DNA of 64,000 nucleotides from Clavelina lepadiformis (Eukaryota > Chordata > Ascidiacea > Aplousobranchia > Clavelinidae): contig NC_135240.1 of the NCBI RefSeq assembly GCF_947623445.1, forward strand, positions 22,754,001 to 22,818,000. The letters run 5' to 3'. Of the stretch, positions 39,350-51,296 are shown one piece after another. Under the pieces are notes generated by a model. The model searched no databases. It was not told the origin of the DNA and saw only the letters and a program-made list of their open reading frames with translations. Numbering within the stretch: position 1 is the first letter of the stretch; each line of letters begins with the position of its first letter. Both the position numbers and the translations under genes were made by a program.

Positions 39350-40855
39350 CACCCTCGAATCGTTGTTACATCTGACGTGGATTGAATCAGCAACAATGAA
39401 TGTTTTCATGGTTCCGGCTTCGTTATAAGAAACAAGCAAACTTGGCAGTGTTTTCTTTCTGAAGTTTAAACTATTCCGAAATGCCTAAAAAATTAAAACA
39501 AAAATGTCAATGTATACAAATTGTTCTGTAAAGCCACCAGTTAAATAAAGCAACTACAACTCACATTAACAGTCTGCATTGCATCATAAAGATTTGTTTT
39601 GTGGATTGGCCAAAGTTGTTTTTGTGACCTCAAAATGAGATTAAGTTCTTTCTCTGATGATGGATCCTATGTCAAAAGTTGCGTTAGGTTTTTACACTGT
39701 TAATAATAATGACTTTATTTTTCCCTTAATATATATCAAGCATCCGAACACATTATCCTTCAACAAAGCAATAAACTAATACAAAAACAACCAAATTTGA
39801 TTTTTGTTAATTGCTGGATGAATGCTCAGACTGCTCACCTCATTCTTACGGCATTGCCGCTCAACATTGCTGTTACATTTGTTGTCTAGCGTGGTTAGCA
39901 TGCTTACGCAAGCCTCTTAAATCGTATTGTAATCAAATTGATAAACATTTCTGAATTTTTCCTCAATCTGCAAAATTTATCATTATATCAATAACCGTGT
40001 TGCAGCCTCTAAACATGATCTACAACTGTATTCTCTTACAAAAGCATGAAAATCTAAAACACCTTATAATAAGTTTCTTTCAAACACTAACATTTGTCCT
40101 AATAATGAAAACTTTTCAATGATTCCGCTAATGCATCCATCTTTACATTAAACTAATTGCTTCTTGGTGAAAGACAGACATTGGTCTTAAATACCTGTTT
40201 TAGTAGACCGTATTCCCATTCTGATTCTTCCTTTTCTAAATGTTGTCTAATAGCTTCAGTAGCCCTTTTTTGTCCATTCTGAATCTACAGTGATTAAAAA
40301 TATAAAACTAAACAATATAGCTTTTAAAACAGTAGTGAGATGTAATCAAGGTTTTTGATAAGGTGTCAGAATCTTTCTTCTCGAACGTCTTTGGAAGACT
40401 CGGACTCGGCAATTATTCCTCCACTCTCTGCAGTTTTCCACAAAAACTCAATTTTCATTTGTTTATTGAATTTTATAACATATTGACCAACCCTGACACT
40501 GCTCACCAGGACCAGAAGAGTAAAGATTAATAATGCCTTACCCAAGAACATTACAAAAGTAGTAACACTGGACATTTTCAATAAGTTCGCATTGTTTGAA
40601 CCTGGTGCTAAGCAAATCCACCACTGAAGCAACACTTTTTGGCATGCACAGTATATTTTAAAATTAACTCAATATTGTTAATAATAAAAATGTCATGTGG
40701 ATCATAAATATATAATTCTGCATCACCTGCCAGTGTAGCTGAAGGAAACCTAATGATGAGGGTTGTTTACTATACCATAAGTGATGGCACAGGTGGATGG
40801 CTTCTCTTCCAACATAAGTTTCTAAGTTTTTCCAATAACTTTCTACAGAAAACGC
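39350..40855 (-). CDS. Unrecognised multi-exon coding stretch inside the 3.9-kb element
   Basis: Candidate exons follow each other on the minus strand. They are 40855-40776 (AFSVESYWKNLETY...), 40634-40542 (VASVVDLLSTRFKQC...), 40492 to about 40386 (VGQYVIKFNKQ...), about 40286-40196 (IQNGQKRATEAI...), 39666-39565 (DPSSEKELNLIL...) and 39484 to about 39350 (AFRNSLNFRKKT...). Each has an AG before and most have a GT after, and the phases of the first three and of the last junctions agree. The donor of exon 3 (GTTCGA) and the acceptor of exon 2 are weak. The peptides are charged and helix-like; I do not recognise a domain or a DDE core. It may be the transposase of an unfamiliar family, a captured host gene fragment, or partly chance. 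Start and end exons were not found. Confidence 0.4.
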
Positions 40856-41587
40856 CTGTAAAGAAACAGCTTAGTATAAACTGAGTACAAAATATTTTAT
40901 ATTGTAGGCTAAGACATTTATCATTACAGTTATTACAACAATTTTCTTTCTACAGTAATAAATTATCAACATCAAATGCTTACCGAAGGCCATTGCCTTT
41001 CCCAAGAGCATTACAACGGTTTGGCACCATCGGGTATCGAAAACATGCTATAAGTATTTGTTATCGTCTGTAACTCTGTAAACCTTTATGCCTGGAATAT
41101 AGCCTAGGCCTTGCAGTAACAAACCTGAACCATACAGCGAAATATGCTACACCAGGCTACCTATATAGGCTACAGAAAACAAACTGTGACAATAAGCTAC
41201 AGCCCTACGAAACGTCATAAAACAATTCGCTGTCTTTATGTAAGCTGAAAAGAGGATTCAGAATTCAGATTTTAGAGATATCTTGTAGCCGTCTGAAGGT
41301 GGTAAATGCGCGCCCACATTTTTGACAATGGTAGAACTTAACATATTATTTCATAGAACTTAAAATAATTTTGAAATAGCAAACTTGCTGGATAAAAAGC
41401 AAATAAAAACAACAATTACTTGTTCTAATGTAAAACATAAAGTTTAATGTAATGTTATGAAAGTTTTTTTATTTTAATATTTTAGGTTTTGAGTTATTTA
41501 AACATGGAATAAATAGTTATAACTTACTATTTTCAGATACACAATCTACATTATATGAACAAACGTTATTCAGACGTTCCACTAACT

Positions 41588-41908
41588 CAGGGGCGGGCAA
41601 CTTCTTCGGTCGGCGGGCCTGATATGAGAAAATGAAGTACTTGGCGGGCCGGATTCCTGAATAGATTGGAACACAGCTTTGTCTTATTAATGTTCATGGT
41701 CGAAAATGTTTGCTCATAAATGTAGGCTATGTAGACCCGAACAGAACAAGTAGATTTATGGCCATCTTTCTCAGGTTGGCAAACTTGGACTTATTCAGTG
41801 ACGCAATACAGGGATTGCGGCAGAATGTGGCCACATTATTATGTAAGACCGGAAACTGTCTGCGGGCCGCGCAAAATCCCGTCGCGGGCCGTATGTTGCC
41901 CACCCCTG
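41588..41908. mobile_element. hAT MITE (CAGGGGCGGGCAAC ends) nested in the 3.9-kb element
   Basis: CAGGGGCGGGCAAC faces GTTGCCCACCCCTG, one mismatch in 14. The perfect 8-bp duplication CACTAACT lies at 41,580-41,587 and 41,909-41,916. GCGGGCC words recur inside. It is 321 bp and non-coding; the short open frame across it is an artefact of its GC-rich ends. It inserted after the larger element. Confidence 0.9.
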
Positions 41909-42764
41909 CACTAACTGATAGTGAACGCTTATCATTTACCTTTCAATCAAACGACGAGAAGAGAACGCCCACGTTAGGCTATGCCCGAGTAATTTCAAAC
42001 TTTGATGGGCAAAGTATGGTAATTGGTTTTTCACCCTCCATTCCTGGGTGAATGGCTTTACTTGAAAACCAATCATAGCCAGTGGCGTAGCCAGAAAAAA
42101 ATTGGGGGGGGTCAAATATTTCATGAAATTACAAAGAGAACCATACAAATTGTTGGTTTTAAGACACCACCACCCGATGTAGAAACCTATAGACACAAAA
42201 TATGGGGGCGGGGTGGCCAAGGCCCCTTTCACCCCTTTGAAATATAGCCTACAGTAAGGCCTGAACAATACAATTTAGTGTTCAGCCACTCCATACAGGA
42301 AAATTTTTAAAACGACTACAAGTTGCCAACTTTAAACCTAAGAATTGAGTCCGAGATACAAATTTATACTGAACAATAGCTCGTGTAATTGGGTAATGCG
42401 AACAATTCTAAAGCATATAGTACCGAACTGTTTTTGATAGATTCTTTCTAAAGCAACTTAAAGTATAAGATATAATTCAATAAAACTAATCAAAATAAAC
42501 ACATTCCTCCTAAACACCTTTTTGTTTGACACATTTTGTAATCTTTGTGTTATGTGTTTAACATTTAAACGCCTAAAGCGTGGAAAAAGTGTACAATAGG
42601 CTTAAATCATTATTAAACGTGTAATGGATTGTGGTGTTTAACCCATAAAGTGTTTAAATTTTGTCAAATTAACAAAATTTATACACTTAAACACATAATT
42701 AAACACTTTAACATGTTTAAAGAAGTAAAATTGTGTTTAAATTTTAAACACATGAATGACAGTG

Positions 42765-44596
42765 TAGATTTTAATCGGGTTTATTATGCAAAAATTAGTG
42801 AAAATTCATACGATATTGCATGTATATATATATATTGTATATATTTAAATTAATGATGGTGTTCTATAAAATTACAGCTCATTATATTCCAACAACTACT
42901 TTCCCTACTTTCGGAAATACTAGATTAAAGTGCGACATCTGTGGGTGCCATTGCAAGTGGGGAACCATTGCATGTAAATATATGTTGTGGTCCAATTGAA
43001 TACCTTGTCTTATTAAAAGAAGTGTGTAAAAGCAGTTTGTATGTCTTACCAGGGCCGGATTTAGTTGAGGGCCTCACCAATTTTTCGGCCAGCTATATGG
43101 TGTCACAAATAACCAAAACTATACTGTTTTGCCTTAATTTGACATGTATTTACCCAGCATTTTTTGCATTGCGTGGTTATTTCGTTTTAATAGTTTTAAA
43201 CAGGACTGGAAAATGTTAATTTTTTAAAACTAAAACTAATTAAAAGTCGTCTACTCACGTCGATGACTCAAAAAGGACTCGTTAAGACGACGTATTTATG
43301 GAGCAGGACATAATTGTTACAGACTGCAGTTGTGATGTGAAGATGGGCTCAAACCCAACCCACAAAAATCCATAGCCCAGCCCATCTAAATTCTGAGTCC
43401 AGACCATTTCAAGTCGCAGCCCAGCGAAAGGAAAGACGGAAATTACAAAAATAAAAACGCAAAATAATTTTTGTGTCTTATCGGTCCCACATTTCTCCTA
43501 CTCTGTATTCAGCATAAATAAAATAGCTGAACAAAAATGTGAAATTTTGTCTACTATAATGAAGACTGTACGACTGCATATGACGCACGGAGCTATAAAT
43601 GGAAATGGGCTGCCCTTGAAATTAAAGTGCGCTGGCCTTAGCATTAAAATGAGCTGGGCTCAAAATTTAAATAGGTTGGGTTCAGGCGCTTTTCTCAGTC
43701 AAAAATCTCTCTCCATAATTGGGGCATAGCCCCCATAATGAACTCAATTTTTGGAGACTATAGGCGTTTCCACGTTTTTATGTTCATTTTTCTTTTCTTT
43801 GCGACATCTCATCGGTTATATTGCTAAAATAACCACTGCCATACTGTGCTCAAGTGTACTGTATACTGCCAAGTACGATGGTATGACACCAAAGCTCCAG
43901 AATTGTTATAAAACAATGACTAAAGTCAAGAACATAATTGGCTTATCTTCAAACACGACAGGTTGCTTGTCGTTCTGGTTATTCAGCATCTTACTTACTT
44001 TCCAGCTAAAGCTTACTAATGAGCTTACTTTGGACAATGCAAATGGAGCATTGCAGTTGCTGATACAGAGTTGTTGCTGACATAGGGAGTTGTTATCTGT
44101 TTGATCGAGTTTTAAAAGCAAAATAAGGCTATTCATGTAGTGTAGTCCAAAACAGCAGTTGAAAGGAAATACAGTACGTAAAAAACTTATTGTGAAGTGA
44201 GTACGGCTACGGTCCCTACCGATTACAAGCTCCGTTGATTAAATAACTTTGAATTATACCAAGATATATTTCTTTGGTCAAGAAAGCATTAAAAGTTCGT
44301 TGATGTCACTAATCGTGGGGTTGCCTACTATTGAAACGTGTAGTTATTTTCTAAATGTTTTTGGGGCAAATCTCTTTCAGCAGATCGGCGTGAAAATGCC
44401 GTTCAGAAAAACGTAAATATCTTAAAACATTTTCAGTGAGTCTGCCTTTTGTTCTCCTAGACCTAGACACTCTTTTATGCTAACACTACAGCGTATTTAG
44501 GGATGGGACATTAGGCAATACCCCATCACAAACCTAACGCTTTTAAGCCATAGGCCTTTTTACGTTTGCAATCTTTCGTTCATTGTATTTTTTATT
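42765..44596 (-). repeat. Inverted-repeat arm on the B side, intron remains
   Basis: Reverse-complement counterpart of gene A intron sequence around 32,750-34,730 (for example the blocks near 43,240-43,330 and 43,540-43,740), with the exon 2-4 stretches deleted. Only remnants of introns are present; nothing here is coding. Confidence 0.75.
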
Positions 44597-44878
44597 CAGC
44601 TATCCTCGAAGCGGATGTTGTATGTTCGAAGGAAAGGGAAGTCGAATTTAAATCCACATCATGGATATTTCTATCAGCATAATTTTCTGATCCCACTTGG
44701 TCAGAAAACGTCTGAGTCTTGTCATTTGTAACATTGTATTTGATGCTTTTTTGAAAGATAGATTCTTCTTTACATATATCTCTATGGTGACAATATTCAT
44801 CCCAACATAGAAAATCGCTAACAACAATACAGCAACTACACATTGTTTTCGACAAAAAACGCCTCCTAGGTTTTTCAT

Positions 44879-45621
44879 TTTATAATCAGTTTCTCATAAA
44901 AGCACAAAAATTTAATTTGACCAAACCAACAACAACCAACAACTATGGTTTTTGTGACATTTCGTGTCAAATTTAAAAATAAATCCTATAAAAGCTTTTG
45001 CTGTTAAAAAAAAAGTTTTATAGCATTATAATATATATATTATACGACTATTAGAATAATGTCGTGTATGGTCACGTATACAATTAAAAATACTTATAAC
45101 AAATATAGAGGTATAAGAAAGGCATTTGTACTGTTTTTTGTCAATACGATGTGATTGTTATGCCATTAGATTTATTTTTGTAACTGGTTTCCGCATTGCA
45201 CTCTATTAGATCACTCAGCAAGTCAGCAAATTTCAACTAAGCAGAACGACTTTTCAGCATACCAGACTATAGCCTTGTATAACCTACAAAGCATGTTTAT
45301 GACTGAAAACATGAGTTAAAAAACCCATCAGTTGTAAAACGTCTAATAAACTTTCACTGTATTTATGCACGGTACATGAATTTCATTGTATTACAAAGCA
45401 AGAAATATTTGAACAGTAAAATGTCCTTCGGGCGCCCAGAAAATAAATATTCCTAGAATGCAGTGGAGCATGGATCGAATTGTAAAGTTTGTCTACGTCA
45501 GCGTTACTTTAACAAAGGAGTGTCAGATATACGTTAAACGTTGTACACGCTTTAGAACCGTGCTTTTGAATTGATTTAGTCAATTTGAATTTTTGCGCTT
45601 TTATGAGAAACTGAATATAGA
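44879..45621. other. Junction between copy B and gene C with the 5' flank of gene C
   Basis: The first 50 bases are the reversed 5' flank of copy B (AGTTTCTCATAAAAGCAC). After a short AACAACCAACAACTA spacer, sequence from 44,947 matches the 5' flank of gene A from 28,988 in plus orientation. Copies B and C are thus head to head with under 750 bases between their start codons, so whatever promoter lies here could in principle have served both directions. Motifs such as TGAATTTCATTGTATTACAA are kept between A and C. Confidence 0.7.
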
Positions 45622-48600
45622 ATGAAAAACCTAGGACGCGTTTTTTGTCGAAAACAATGTGTAGTTGCTGTATTGTTGTTAGCGACTTTCTATCTTGGGA
45701 TGAATATTGTCACCATAGAGATATATGTAAAGAAGAATTTATCTTTCAAAAAAAGCATCAAATACAATGTTACAAATGACAAGACTCAGACGTTTTCTGA
45801 CCAAGTGGAATCAGAGAGTTATGCTGATAGCAACATTCATGATGTGAATTTAAATTCGACTTCCCTTTCCTTCGAACATACAACGTCCGCTTCGAGGACA
45901 GCTGATATTCCATGTCCAGATGAATCACCTTTGTTAAAAGGTCCAGTTGGAGTCAATTTTGAAGGTAATTTGTACAACAGCTATAGCCTATAAGCTTATA
46001 TCTACCGGTGTAACTGTATATAACTTATAATCAATTTCAAAAGTTATAAATTAAAGACTTGTATCGTAACTGAAAAGCTTCGCGTAACTTGCCAGTGGTA
46101 GTATTTGTTCAGGACCGATTATATTATTATTTCTGAAAATAAAGCAAGTCAGTAAAACGTTTATATTTTCGACGGTTTGATTGAACGATTGTTTCCTTGA
46201 TTATCAGCATCGCACTGTCTTCACGTATTGTGTAATGGAAGGCGTAGGCTGGAATAGTGTTACTTTCTTCATTGTTTCTATATAACGTATTATTATTAAT
46301 GGAGATGTGTGTTCGAAGAAATTTCGATACCTAAACTCAGGGTTGCCATCGGTTTGGACTCAAAAATAAGGACGAACAGTAAGTAAAACAAGAATACCAC
46401 ATTAAACAATGCACAACAAAAGGCAATCAATGTTCCAAAAATGAAAAAACGAGATACTATTTGCATGTTCTCAATTTTGTATCTCTTTACAACCTGGCCC
46501 TCTACCCTAAAAATAAAACGAAATTAACGACGCAAGTGAAAATAAGGACATTTCTTAGAAAAAAGGATAAAAATATTTTATAAGACACGGACCTTCAAAA
46601 TAAGGAAAAATCTTAAAAAGAATGACGGTATGGCAACCATGCCTATACTGCTAAAACCCAACACAATAGAACTGTTTCATGGGCAACATTCTTAAGGGAA
46701 TCTGTAATTTAACGGTTTACTGGTTGGCTGGATATCTAAAGCCAAATTATTCTTTTACCCACGATGTTGACTACGCAAGACTTCCGTCGTTGCTATTATT
46801 ATCACTTTGGTTTCATGGTGATTTTACAGTTTAACCACACAAGTCATTGTCTGTGTAAAGTGGTCATGCACGACCCCTCGAGAGTTTTCTCCAGCAAATA
46901 AATAATATGAGTTTCGTAATCGGCTGGTATTATCCAGTTAATAATTGAAAATTTGAAATTGGCTACAGATTCTGTTACTTATTTATTACTAATTTTGTTT
47001 TAAATTCATGATAATTGTGAAAAATTATTAGTTATTGAGTTATTTTAAAGAAAATTTTTAAAATCTGTAGGTCAGATTTATTCCTCAAATAAATTCCAAT
47101 TAATTTATATATAAAGTTAAATAGTGTTTATAAAAAGTGAAATAAGTTACATTTAAAAATCAAACAAGTTTGCCCGAGTCTCTTTATATATCTATATTTA
47201 TATTACTTTGTAAAAGTTTATTTAAAACTAATTGATATTAAATATTTTCTATTTAATATAAATTTTTATAAAACACGAGCTTATATATATTTTCTTAAAT
47301 TGTGACTGTCACAACAAGCAGAAAGTGATTTAACAATTAAATATTCACTTGAACTGCAAATAAGTAACCTGAGAAGAATTTTCGTCTAGATCAGCATCAT
47401 AAAGATGTATAGTTATGTTATGAAGAGTATCGAAACATTAAAACGTCCAGATCATTTAAAATATTTAATTAGCACCATTATGAGTGTTCACATTTAAATC
47501 TTGCATGAAGTAATTGCTCTATATACAACAATAATGAACACCAGTAGTGATACTTTCACAAAATGCATCTTTACTGTCACTGCATGCAACAGGTGCAGGA
47601 AAAAACGATTCCAATTGGCCACCCACGTTTGAAGAAATTGCCGCTGCATATCCAACGCTAGAAAATGGTGGATATTACCCTGGGCCCAACGATTGCCGCA
47701 CAGAGAACACTCTTGCCATTATAATTCCTTTTAGGGATAGAGAGGAACATTTAAGGTGGTTTTGATTATTTATTGTTAATATATAGATTGTTATAAGCGC
47801 GGTTTGACATAATTAAAATAAACGTCTAAGATTTCACTGGCCCAACATTTTTGTCAGACCACAACGAAGATTGACAGGTTATTTCTTTTTGGTATTGTAG
47901 CCTTTTTCTAAGACCGGCCTTACTTGAGCGTTTAGTTTACCTTCATCTAACATAGGTTTTTCCTCTATTACATCCACGGTATTCTTCAACGACAACAGGC
48001 ACGTTACCGTATATTTGTGGTGGAGCAAGACGATGATCAAATATTTAACAAGGGACAACTCATGAATACTGGTTTTATTTATGCCCATAACGACACAACA
48101 TTGCATCCCAAATGCTTCTTCTTTCACGATGTTGACACAGTAAGCGAAGATGATCGAACGTTGTACAGATGTAGAGGTAAGACACATTTTGATTTATCTA
48201 TGCATTTACATGGTGGAGTGCCCTGGGGCCCAGCATTGGTGGGAGCCCTTTCTTTAATAAAATTATAATTTAAGTGCATATATAGGTACCAAGTTTAGCT
48301 TTATGGACTTCAACACCTTTTTGTACGTCAATTTAGACCAGCCAGCTGCTGTTATTGCTCAATCACTGAACAATTGCACAACTAGCCTATACTTAAAATA
48401 ATAGTGTCAGCGTGTAAACATTAAAACATCGACAACAATAGTTGTAATATTGCGTTAGCAAGTAAAACTGTGTACAGTTAGCGAACAGTGGTTTATTTAT
48501 GGTTGAGGGGAACCAAAAAGCTTTCAAAAATTGGTTTTGAAATTATCGAATTTGTTTACTGTGCCCAAAATGCAGGAAGCGCAAATACTCGCGCCTAAAA

Positions 48601-50195
48601 TACCCTACAAAAGACCCTAAATGAAATGTATTTTCGTTTAAGGCAGTGCTTCTCAATCTTTTTTGCGGCGACCCAAAGTTAAACGTAAATTAATAGCGAT
48701 GCTGAGGCGACCCAATTTTTTTACCCAAAAATTGGTTATTTACAAATATTTAGCCTTGACTCGAACGTAGCTAATCTAAAGTCTCGCAGCAAATAATAAT
48801 CATCACCACGATTCTTCACTTGTGTTTCCGCAACAATGCACTACGACGTCAACAAACAGTCAATATGCAATGAATAGAGTAAGGTACTCAATTATCGAAC
48901 GGCTTTGTGGACTAGTTTAATAGACGACGGCGACCCAAACCAACCAAATGGCGACCCACTTTTGGGTCGCGACCCAGGGTTGAGAAGCACTGGTTTAAGG
49001 CAATGCAATGGTCACAATACATATATACATGCAATGGTTCCAGTACATGCTATGGCACACACAGACATCGCATTTTAATCTGTCATTTGCGAAAGAGGCG
49101 AAAGTAGTTGTCAGAATATGACGAGCTGTAATTTTATAAACACCATAAATTAACACGTACAGTATTATTGTATTTGAATTGCGGTCCAGCGAAGAGAACC
49201 AATGGTGGAGAAGTTGTATATATTGAATTGCAATGAATCTGAAGGGATGCAACCTTTCAAACGAAATCCCATAAATTCCTCTTCTGTCCTCAACTAATTT
49301 TTATTTTGCTAGTACATATACAGACTTTTATAGCCTACGCTATAAAATAATCTATATCAGACAACAGTATTTGCAATATGCCATCTTTATGGATAATCTG
49401 ACATTTTGGTGCGAAATTCCAAGAGTACGTGCTGCTTCTTACACATGGAAAGCATTAAAATATGTGTTTTGTTGCCAAATAGGTGGAAATGAAGTGCTGC
49501 ATTTGTCGCACCGCATTGACAAATTTAACTATGAATTTTGTTGTGGGATGACAGTGGGTGGAGTGATCGGAATGACAAACGAACAGTTTCAAAACATTAA
49601 TGGATTTTCCAATGCTTATTACGTATGTATGTTTGGCCTAAGAGCAAAATAAATAATGAAGAAGCCATATCTATCGCTAAAACGCAAACAATACTTTCTC
49701 TTTTAGCTGAATGTTTGCCTCCAAAAAGTATATCATTTGAATTTTCACTATTTATCGCATAGTAAACCCGATTGAAATCAAGGTTAATTAAGGCGTATAA
49801 GTTATAGACTAGTCGTTTTCTGATTCAATGCTTTGAAAATAGGGCTGGGGCGCTGAAGATGACGACATAAACGCAAGAATTATTTGGATAGGTCGCTTTT
49901 CGATACACAGACCTCCAGACGACTATATACGGTAAATAAATGTAGATGAACATGCTTATCACAATGCTAAAAGATTAATGATAGTCTAATTATTTTGTTG
50001 ATGTACTTCAGATTCAAAATGATTCGTCACGAAAGCGACAAAAAAAATCCTGAAAACAATGAAAGACTATCTTTGCTCAACAGCTGGAAGGAACGACAGT
50101 CCAAGGATGGATTAAACTCTTTACAATCGACAATTACGAGCGTTGTTGAATATCCGACTCATACAAGAATATTGGTTAATCCAAAGCCAAAATGA
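45622..50195 (+). CDS. Beta-1,4-galactosyltransferase-like gene C (6 exons, intact)
   Basis: Close paralogue of gene A with the same enzyme family features. Exons 45622-45964, 47593-47755, 47956-48176, 49483-49622, 49843-49931 and 50012-50195 have exactly the lengths of those in A (343, 163, 221, 140, 89, 184) and give 379 residues. The membrane anchor, cysteine pair, DVD, GWGAEDDD and MIRHESDKK are all kept. Differences from A lie mostly in the stem (exon 1) and near the C-terminus (ENNERLSLLNSWKER against KNNERGALLDSWNKR). Introns carry two hAT MITEs (46,338 and 48,644) missing from A. Both A and C look functional, so they may differ in expression or acceptor preference; the sequence cannot say. 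Confidence 0.92.
46338..46641. mobile_element. hAT-like MITE (CAGGGTTGCCAT ends) in intron 1 of gene C
   Basis: Left end CAGGGTTGCCATCGG, right end complement CATGGTTGCCATACC. The 8-bp duplication is CCTAAACT (46,330-46,337) and CCTATACT (46,642-46,649), one base apart. Gene A has the empty site CCTATACTACTAAAAC at 30,643, so the boundaries are secure. It is 304 bp and non-coding. Confidence 0.9.
48644..48992. mobile_element. hAT MITE (CAGTGCTTCTCAATC ends) in intron 3 of gene C
   Basis: CAGTGCTTCTCAATC faces GGTTGAGAAGCACTG. The perfect 8-bp duplication GTTTAAGG lies at 48,636-48,643 and 48,993-49,000. GGCGACCCA words recur near both ends. It is 349 bp and non-coding. Gene A lacks it, and the neighbouring intron sequence is also shortened in C. 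Confidence 0.9.
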
Positions 50196-50423
50196 CGAAA
50201 ATTCTCTTCTTTGAAATTAACTTGTATTTTCTCAAGAGGTTTTCGTAATATTAAAAACTTCATGTTGTGTCCAATTTCTATTTGTAGCAAAAGAGCGAAC
50301 TGCTCAAACAATTTTAATGCATGGTCCATAACATCGTGACGAACTTGTCAAATATCGTGTGGTTGCTCATCATCGTGTTTGCGTTTGTAGCGGTTTTGTT
50401 CTCCATTATTAAGCCATAAAAGT

Positions 50424-50527
50424 CATTAAATGCAAAATAACGCACCTTAAGTATGGGACTGAAGCTCATGAAAACCAGTATTGAGCGTGCCTATGCCAAA
50501 CTCTGCAGTCTGGGTGGTGATCCCTAG
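50424..50527 (-). mobile_element. Partial MITE with CCAGACTGCAGAGT end, inverted copy 3
   Basis: The reverse complement matches 24,924-25,032 almost throughout (GGGATCACCACCCAGACTGC, then GCTTCAGTCCCATACTTAAG). Only one end of the element is present, joined directly to the 3' flank of gene C. Confidence 0.65.
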
Positions 50528-50656
50528 TTGATAGAGTAGAACTGCATATTGTTTTGAACTGCACGCACAGCAACCACTAAATACATCGTGTACCAGCCCC
50601 AGCAGCTACTCAAAATGTGACATCATTTGGTTGTGCACTTCTGCATTAGACCCACA

Positions 50657-51296
50657 TAATCCTGTAGCGGCCTGGGTGGCATTTTTAATACCATCACATC
50701 AGTCTTGGAAAAGTGTAGTCCAGTTCCAGTTATTGATTGAAGTTTGTTTTTTGATAACACTTAAATTGTTGTTTGATATTTGGAAACTTGCTCTGAATAA
50801 CTTCGTGTGAAAACTCCTTTTAGTACGTTACCAGGTTGTTTCAAAACGCGCCAGTTTTAACTGAATGTAATCCCCATTGCCAACGCATTGTTTTTCCCGT
50901 TCACACGTTCTGAAATGTTCGTGTTTTTTTTGTCGGATATTTCCGCTCACATCGTTCCACGTTTTATAAGCTCGAACTTCTACGCAAGAACACACAGACG
51001 GAGAGATACAGAGAGTTGTACGATCGTACTACGTTAGTCATGGTGATTGCAATTCAATAGACCTGTTTTAAGCAGTTATTTTACTGGGTTTTTAATTATG
51101 CGGAATATTCGGAACGTGTACAGTACCTACAATAAAAAAACCTTTTCTGGGAAACTGTATCTGTTGTGACATAAAAGCTTTCGGCTGACAAGAGGTTAGA
51201 GAATTCTAACCGCACGCAACAATAGAGTCAGACCATTAATTCAGCAGGTAAATTAAGTCAAAATAACAAGTTAAGACAGATAAGCTCTGCATCTGC
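50657..51296 (+). repeat. 650-bp repeat of unknown family, copy 1
   Basis: Runs parallel to 53,093-53,815, from GTAGCGGCCTGGGTGGCA to GACAGATAAGCTCTGCATCT, with shared blocks such as AAAACTCCTTTTAGTACGTT and AGGTTAGAG. No open frame of note. It ends near an ATAAGCTCTGCATCTGC word in both copies. Confidence 0.7.

Larger units (their letters stand above)
38880..42764. mobile_element. 3.9-kb TIR element, unclassified, TA target site
   Basis: Starts CACTGTCATTTTG and ends CATGAATGACAGTG; the outer CACTGTCATT is a perfect inverted repeat. Flanks are TA at 38,878-38,879 and 42,765-42,766. The uninterrupted site CCTAGATTTTAATCGGG is present in copy D and, as its complement, in A. Inside the left end are six GTGTTTA words (38,982-39,060), and TTAAACAC lies next to the terminus. 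Inside the right end (42,500-42,755) GTGTTTA/TAAACAC words recur in both orientations. The TA duplication fits Tc1/mariner-like or ISL2EU-type families, but no transposase of either was seen. A minus-strand exon series at 39,350-40,855 is unidentified. At least one younger hAT MITE is nested in it (41,588-41,908). Confidence 0.8.
38465..44878 (-). pseudogene. Beta-1,4-galactosyltransferase-like copy B (degraded)
   Basis: Minus-strand relic of the same gene as A, C and D. Exon 1 survives as 44878 to about 44597, with the MKNLGGVFCRKQ start and the membrane anchor. A one-base loss in an A-run after the anchor shifts the frame, and the exon breaks off before its donor. Exons 2 and 3 are missing, with one deletion joining exon 1 to intron 3 sequence. 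Exon 4 is missing in a second deletion. Exon 5 (38816-38728) is intact at 89 bp. Exon 6 (38647-38465) is one base shorter than in the other copies, in a poly-A run, so its frame is also broken. A 3.9-kb element is inserted in the intron beside exon 5. This cannot make a working enzyme. Confidence 0.92.

Noticed and set aside
41710-42051. 113-codon plus-strand open frame
   Set aside because: It runs across the GC-rich end of a hAT MITE and shows no protein character.
42080-42247. CAGTGGCGTAGCCAG followed by a G-run, a common transposon-end look
   Set aside because: No matching inverted end or target duplication was found, so it is not listed as an element.
44592-44878. Two overlapping minus-strand open frames that look like separate small proteins
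   Set aside because: They are the two halves of the frameshifted exon 1 of copy B.
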